Of a stretch of DNA of 17,671 bases, positions 14,139 to 17,671 are shown piece after piece. This DNA comes from Scatomorpha sp964345235 (lineage in GTDB: Bacteria > Bacillota > Clostridia > Oscillospirales > Oscillospiraceae). Location: positions 1 through 17,671 of the forward strand of contig CAYFQE010000020.1 of NCBI GenBank assembly GCA_964345235.1, given 5' to 3'. Positions within the stretch are counted from its first letter, which is position 1. Each line of letters starts with the position of its first letter. Position numbers and translations under genes: made by a program. Below the pieces are notes generated by a model. That model worked only from the letters and a program-made list of their open reading frames with translations, made no database searches and had not been told where the DNA came from.

Positions 14139-15344
14139 ATGGAGACTAAGGTTTTTTACACAGCTTCCGACGAAGCCGCCAAAATAATTAAAAATGGCGG
14201 ACTTGTTGCAGTTCCCACAGAGACCGTATACGGTCTTTGTGCAAACGGGCTTGATGAAAATGCCGTCAAGAAGATTTTCGAGGTAAAGGGCAGGGATGAA
14301 AAAAAGCCCCTTGCACTAATGATAAGCGGCGCAGAAAACATTGCCAAATATGCCTCTGAAATCCCTGAAGCTGTGCATGTTTTGGTAGAAAAATTCTGGC
14401 CCGGACCGCTCACCATAGTGCTAAATGCCCGTGAGTCCATCCCCGAAATCGTGAGGGCATCATCCCCTACAATCGGACTGCGCTGTCCCGACAAGGAAAT
14501 TACGCTTGAGTTTTTAAAAAAATGCTCGCTTCCCCTTGTCGGACCTTCGGCCAACCCTTCGGGCGAAAAAAGTCCTGTTTCGGCAAGTGAAGTGCTCGCA
14601 TACTTCGATGGTAAAATCGATGCTGTAATAGACGGCGGAGAATCGGAGCTCAAGGAAGTTTCGACCGTTATTTCTTTGGCGGAGACGCCGTTTAAGATAA
14701 TCAGGCAGGGCGCATTGTCGGAATCTGAAATAGTTGATGCCTTAATATCTTCGATGAAGATTATAGGCCTAAGCGGAAGAACGGGCTCAGGTAAAACCAC
14801 GGCGCTTAAGGTTGCAGAGGAATTTGGTGCACTGGCTTTAGATTGCGACAAGCTCTACGCAGAGCTTACTGAAAACAGCGATGATTTAAAGCGCAAGCTC
14901 ACATCTGAGTTTGGCGATGTATATATAGGCAACAGTTTAGACAGAAACAGACTCGCGAGTATTGTTTTCGGAAATAAGGCGGCGCTTAAAAGCTTAAATA
15001 AAATCAGTCACAAGTTTGTGAAACGCGAGATTTTTAAAAGATTGAGTGCCCATGCCATGCAGGGCGGAAAATATGCCGCTATAGATGCCGTTGAACTCTT
15101 TGCGGGCGATGTCGGAAATTTGTGTAGCAAATGCTTTGCATTGATTTCGAGTCCCGAAGTGCAGATTGAGCGTATAATGAAGAGGGACGGTATTTCCGAG
15201 GAAATGGCTGTAAAACGCTTAAATGCTCAAAAACCTGATTCATATTACATCGAAAAGAGCGACGATGTGATTGAAAGCAGCTCTAATGACATAGACAAGT
15301 TCAAAGAATTATGTAAACAAAAATTCATGGAGGTATTCATATGA
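14139..15344 (+). CDS. Fused threonylcarbamoyl-AMP synthase (TsaC/Sua5) and dephospho-CoA kinase (CoaE)
   Basis: This 401-residue protein has two enzyme domains in one unbroken frame. Residues 1-205 are a TsaC/Sua5/YrdC domain, with PTETVYGL (25-32), KGR then KPLAL (50-61) and GPSANPSG (135-142). It makes threonylcarbamoyl-AMP for the t6A modification of tRNAs. Residues 206-401 are a CoaE P-loop kinase, with GRTGSGKTT (213-221), D235-x-D237, LDR (267-269), VQIERIMKRD (341-350) and DDVIES (375-380). It phosphorylates dephospho-CoA, the last step of CoA synthesis. The CoaE part begins at Met206 (14754) exactly where a stand-alone CoaE would start, but there is no ribosome site before it. The stop overlaps the next start (ATGA). 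Confidence 0.9.
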   Translation: METKVFYTASDEAAKIIKNGGLVAVPTETVYGLCANGLDENAVKKIFEVKGRDEKKPLALMISGAENIAKYASEIPEAVHVLVEKFWPGPLTIVLNARESIPEIVRASSPTIGLRCPDKEITLEFLKKCSLPLVGPSANPSGEKSPVSASEVLAYFDGKIDAVIDGGESELKEVSTVISLAETPFKIIRQGALSESEIVDALISSMKIIGLSGRTGSGKTTALKVAEEFGALALDCDKLYAELTENSDDLKRKLTSEFGDVYIGNSLDRNRLASIVFGNKAALKSLNKISHKFVKREIFKRLSAHAMQGGKYAAIDAVELFAGDVGNLCSKCFALISSPEVQIERIMKRDGISEEMAVKRLNAQKPDSYYIEKSDDVIESSSNDIDKFKELCKQKFMEVFI

Positions 15345-16738
15345 ACGAAAAGAAAAACTACAGAGAAGAACTCTTCTACAAACAGAAAAACGGATATGAT
15401 ATTATCTGCAAGGAAGAGCAAAAGAAAATGGAAGCATATTGCGCCGAATATATGGGGTTTTTAAATAACTCCCGTACCGAGAGAGAGTCCGTTGTAAACG
15501 CTGTTGCTTTGGCAGAGGCTGAAGGATTTAAAGAATATAACGGCGGAAAGGTTAAAGCGGGAGATAAAATATATTATGTAAATAGAAACAAGTCTTTGCT
15601 TCTTGCTGTAATAGGTAAAAAGCCTCTTTCCGAAGGCTTAAATATCTCGGCCGCTCACATTGACACTCCCAGAGTTGACCTAAAGCAAAATCCGCTTTAT
15701 GAAGACACAGAGATGGCATTTTTTAAAACGCATTATTATGGCGGCATAAAAAAATATCAGTGGGCAGCTATTCCCTTGGAACTTCACGGCGTTGTAAGTC
15801 TTAAATCGGGTGAAAATGTTGAAATTGTTATTGGTAGAGAGCCCGGAGAACCCAGATTTTTCATCAGCGACTTACTCCCCCACCTTGCAAAGGACCAGAT
15901 GACAAAGACAATGGCCGAAGGCATCACCGGCGAGGGGCTTAATATACTGGTCGGCTCTGTTCCCTATGACGACGATGGTGAAGACAGGGTAAAACTTGCT
16001 GTTTTGAGCATTTTAAACAGTGAATACGGTATTGTTGAGGAGGATTTTATATCCGCCGAACTTTGTGTTGTTCCCGCATATGATGTTGTTGAAATCGGAT
16101 TTGACAGAAGCATGATTGGCGGCTACGGTCATGATGACAGAGTCTGCTCGTTTGCAGCATTGAGAGCTATTTTAGATATTAATAACCCGACAAAAACAGC
16201 TGTTTGTATACTCGCCGACAAGGAAGAGGTCGGTTCCGACGGCGTTTCCGGTATGAAGAGTCAAGCTTTTGAATATTTTGTTTCGATGCTCTGCGAGGCA
16301 GAGGACTGTTCGCTGTATGAGTGCTTCTCTAACAGTTTTTGCCTTAGCTCCGATGTGACCTCTGCATTCGACCCGAATTTTGCAGATGTATATGAAAAGA
16401 GAAACTCTGCAAGACTGAACTATGGTGTCGGATTAAACAAATTTACAGGCGCTAGGGGCAAAAGCAGTACATCTGATGCCTCCTCAGAACTTGTTGCCTT
16501 TTTGAGGCGAGTTTTCGAGCGTGACAATGTATTGTGGCAAATGTGTGAAATCGGCAAGGTTGACCAAGGCGGCGGAGGCACCGTTGCGGTTTATATGGCC
16601 AATAGAAATATCGATACAATAGATGCAGGCGTTCCTGTTTTGGCTATGCATGCTCCTTTTGAGGTTGTTTCAAAACTTGACTGCTATATGACCTATAAGG
16701 CAAATATAACCGTATTTAACTCAGACTCACATAAATAA
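15341..16738 (+). CDS. M18-family aminopeptidase
   Basis: This is a two-zinc cytoplasmic aminopeptidase of family M18 (aspartyl aminopeptidase type), which removes N-terminal residues, often acidic ones, from peptides. The 465-residue length fits. Metal and catalytic residues visible are H106 and D108 in AAHIDTP, D265/D266 in GYGHDDR, E295-E296 in DKEEVGSDG, D338 in SSDVTSAFDPN, and H437 near the C-terminus (AMHAPFE). The ATG overlaps the upstream stop by 4 bp and follows GGAGGT at 15329-15334. Substrate preference is not predictable from the sequence alone. It lies mid-operon between the TsaC-CoaE fusion and a membrane-anchored protein, with no obvious functional link to either. Confidence 0.92.
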   Translation: MNEKKNYREELFYKQKNGYDIICKEEQKKMEAYCAEYMGFLNNSRTERESVVNAVALAEAEGFKEYNGGKVKAGDKIYYVNRNKSLLLAVIGKKPLSEGLNISAAHIDTPRVDLKQNPLYEDTEMAFFKTHYYGGIKKYQWAAIPLELHGVVSLKSGENVEIVIGREPGEPRFFISDLLPHLAKDQMTKTMAEGITGEGLNILVGSVPYDDDGEDRVKLAVLSILNSEYGIVEEDFISAELCVVPAYDVVEIGFDRSMIGGYGHDDRVCSFAALRAILDINNPTKTAVCILADKEEVGSDGVSGMKSQAFEYFVSMLCEAEDCSLYECFSNSFCLSSDVTSAFDPNFADVYEKRNSARLNYGVGLNKFTGARGKSSTSDASSELVAFLRRVFERDNVLWQMCEIGKVDQGGGGTVAVYMANRNIDTIDAGVPVLAMHAPFEVVSKLDCYMTYKANITVFNSDSHK

Positions 16739-16741
16739 GTC

Positions 16742-17554
16742 ATGAACAAAAGAAAGACGCTCTCTGTTTCGATTGCGGTTTTAATTTTAATAATAATCGT
16801 CTTTGCATCGATAGTCTTACTTGTGCTCTCGAAAGACTACTCTGAGCGCATAAGCGCCGGTACGGAGCCCCCTTTGCAAACTGAAGAACCTACAGTATCT
16901 CCGACAGACTATATAGAAGAGAGCGGTTTTGAGATGCAGGAGCTTAAAAGCTTTTTCACCTCTACCCGAGTTTATCCCGCCTCGAATGCGGACTTAGAGC
17001 GAGTACTCCCCTCTGAGCTGAGTGAGGAACTCACTCTCTCTGCAAGCGGCTTTGTAAACGGTCTTTTTGTTGAGAGCAGTCCCTTTCAGCTTGCCTATAA
17101 TATATTGGCAATAAAAGTTAAGAATACGGGAGAGAAGCTTATAAAGTCCGCTACTATTAATATTCCGACCGATGAGGAAACTGCAGTCTTCAAGGTTTCG
17201 TACCTTCCTCCCGGAGCTACGGCTATTGTTATGGAAGAGAACGCCAGTGATTACGCAGGCAGGATTTATCTCAGTCGGGTCAGCGTATCCGAGCTTTCCT
17301 TTCCCGATGAAGACGAGGTGTTTTCGGATAAGATAGAAGTATTTCTTGACGGCAACAGAATTAGGCTTAAAAATATATCAAATGCTCCGATAACGGGCGA
17401 CTTGAAGCTTCACTTTAAGTATAAGCTCGGCTCGGATTATTTTGGAGGTAGAGATTTCTTTATACCAATACCTGTAGGTTTTAACAAAGATGAGCTCAAG
17501 GAATTGAGCTATGATTTTATTACTGACGCTGAACTTATCTGCGTAACAAGATAG
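16742..17554 (+). CDS. Unrecognised membrane-anchored extracytoplasmic protein
   Basis: I do not recognise this 270-residue protein. Residues 1-6 are basic (MNKRKT). Residues 8-29 form one strongly hydrophobic segment, with no clear signal peptidase site or lipobox cysteine, so it is likely a single-pass anchor with the rest outside. Residues 39-60 are a Thr/Pro/Glu-rich linker. The remainder looks like a beta-rich domain (for example LAYNILAIKVKNTGEKLIKS and similar alternating stretches). There are no enzyme motifs, and the only cysteine is near the end (LICVTR). It starts 3 bp after the aminopeptidase stop with no good ribosome site, so it is probably translated by coupling. It is the last gene of the operon, followed by a strong terminator. 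Confidence 0.75.
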   Translation: MNKRKTLSVSIAVLILIIIVFASIVLLVLSKDYSERISAGTEPPLQTEEPTVSPTDYIEESGFEMQELKSFFTSTRVYPASNADLERVLPSELSEELTLSASGFVNGLFVESSPFQLAYNILAIKVKNTGEKLIKSATINIPTDEETAVFKVSYLPPGATAIVMEENASDYAGRIYLSRVSVSELSFPDEDEVFSDKIEVFLDGNRIRLKNISNAPITGDLKLHFKYKLGSDYFGGRDFFIPIPVGFNKDELKELSYDFITDAELICVTR

Positions 17555-17573
17555 AAAAAATTAAGCTCTACTA

Positions 17574-17609
17574 AAAAACCAAACCGTGCAAATGCACGGT
17601 TTGGTTTTT
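17574..17609 (+). terminator. Rho-independent terminator of the prfA operon
   Basis: A 16-bp perfect stem, 17574-17589 with 17594-17609, has an AAAT loop (core ACCGTGC/GCACGGT). It ends in a run of five T on the plus strand and, because the stem begins with A residues, also on the minus strand. It lies 20 bp after the stop of the membrane protein gene and could act in both directions. Confidence 0.9.
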
Positions 17610-17618
17610 GTACTGTAA

Positions 17619-17641
17619 AACCACACGCTGGGCGTGTGGTT
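17619..17641. repeat. Second hairpin near right edge
   Basis: A 10-bp perfect stem AACCACACGC (17619-17628) pairs with GCGTGTGGTT (17632-17641) around a TGG loop. On the plus strand it is followed by CAAAAAAGC, not a T run, so it is not a plus-strand terminator. On the minus strand a TTTT follows, so it could stop a leftward gene beyond the window. A mobile-element end hairpin is another possibility. Confidence 0.5.
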
Positions 17642-17671
17642 CAAAAAAGCTTAAGCGATGAGGAATAAAAG

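Noticed and set aside
14156..14851. Minus-strand 231-residue open frame
   Set aside because: It is antisense to the TsaC-CoaE gene and low in complexity (Ser/Ala/Pro-rich). It is a shadow of the codon use of the real gene.

Overview
The window looks like a low-GC Firmicute, probably an anaerobic Clostridia-type bacterium. Supporting signs are strong AGGAGG-type ribosome binding sites with some TTG/GTG starts, A+T-rich spacers, an AmmeMemoRadiSam radical SAM locus, and a type I-E CRISPR system laid out like the Streptococcus thermophilus CRISPR4 locus. The genus cannot be fixed from the sequence alone.

Positions 1-9502 (minus strand) hold a complete type I-E CRISPR-Cas locus read leftwards: cas3, cas8e (cse1), cas11 (cse2), cas7e, cas5e, cas6e, cas1, a cas2-DnaQ fusion, then the start of a CRISPR array that runs off the left edge. 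Two identical 28-bp repeats and one whole 33-bp spacer are visible. Genes are nearly all overlapping or abutting, so they form one operon, probably driven from an extended -10 promoter near 9590. Cas8e/11/7e/5e/6e build Cascade, Cas6e cuts the pre-crRNA, Cas3 degrades the target, and Cas1 with Cas2-DnaQ adds spacers. All catalytic motifs checked are intact. Only about 32 bp separates the cas2 stop from the first repeat, so the leader is very short or lies inside cas2.

Positions 9503-10739 are a scar. The start of an rtcB RNA ligase gene (about 40 codons, with its own ribosome site) runs straight into an SDR oxidoreductase fragment that has lost its nucleotide-binding N-terminus. The SDR's terminator follows, and then a 48-codon piece of the rtcB C-terminal region with its PHGAGR motif. 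Part of an SDR gene appears to have replaced the middle of rtcB, joined within a seven-base shared sequence.

Positions 10740-12864 (minus) hold a two-gene AmmeMemoRadiSam operon: a LigB-like dioxygenase fused to an AMMECR1 domain, and its partner radical SAM protein.

Positions 13076-17554 (plus) hold a four-gene operon starting from a clear sigma-70-type promoter: prfA (RF1), a fused TsaC/Sua5-CoaE protein (tRNA t6A synthesis plus the last step of CoA synthesis), an M18 aminopeptidase, and an unrecognised membrane-anchored protein. A 16-bp-stem terminator follows, and a second hairpin sits near the right edge. The most unusual items are the TsaC-CoaE fusion and the rtcB/SDR chimera. The CRISPR system is complete but of a known architecture.
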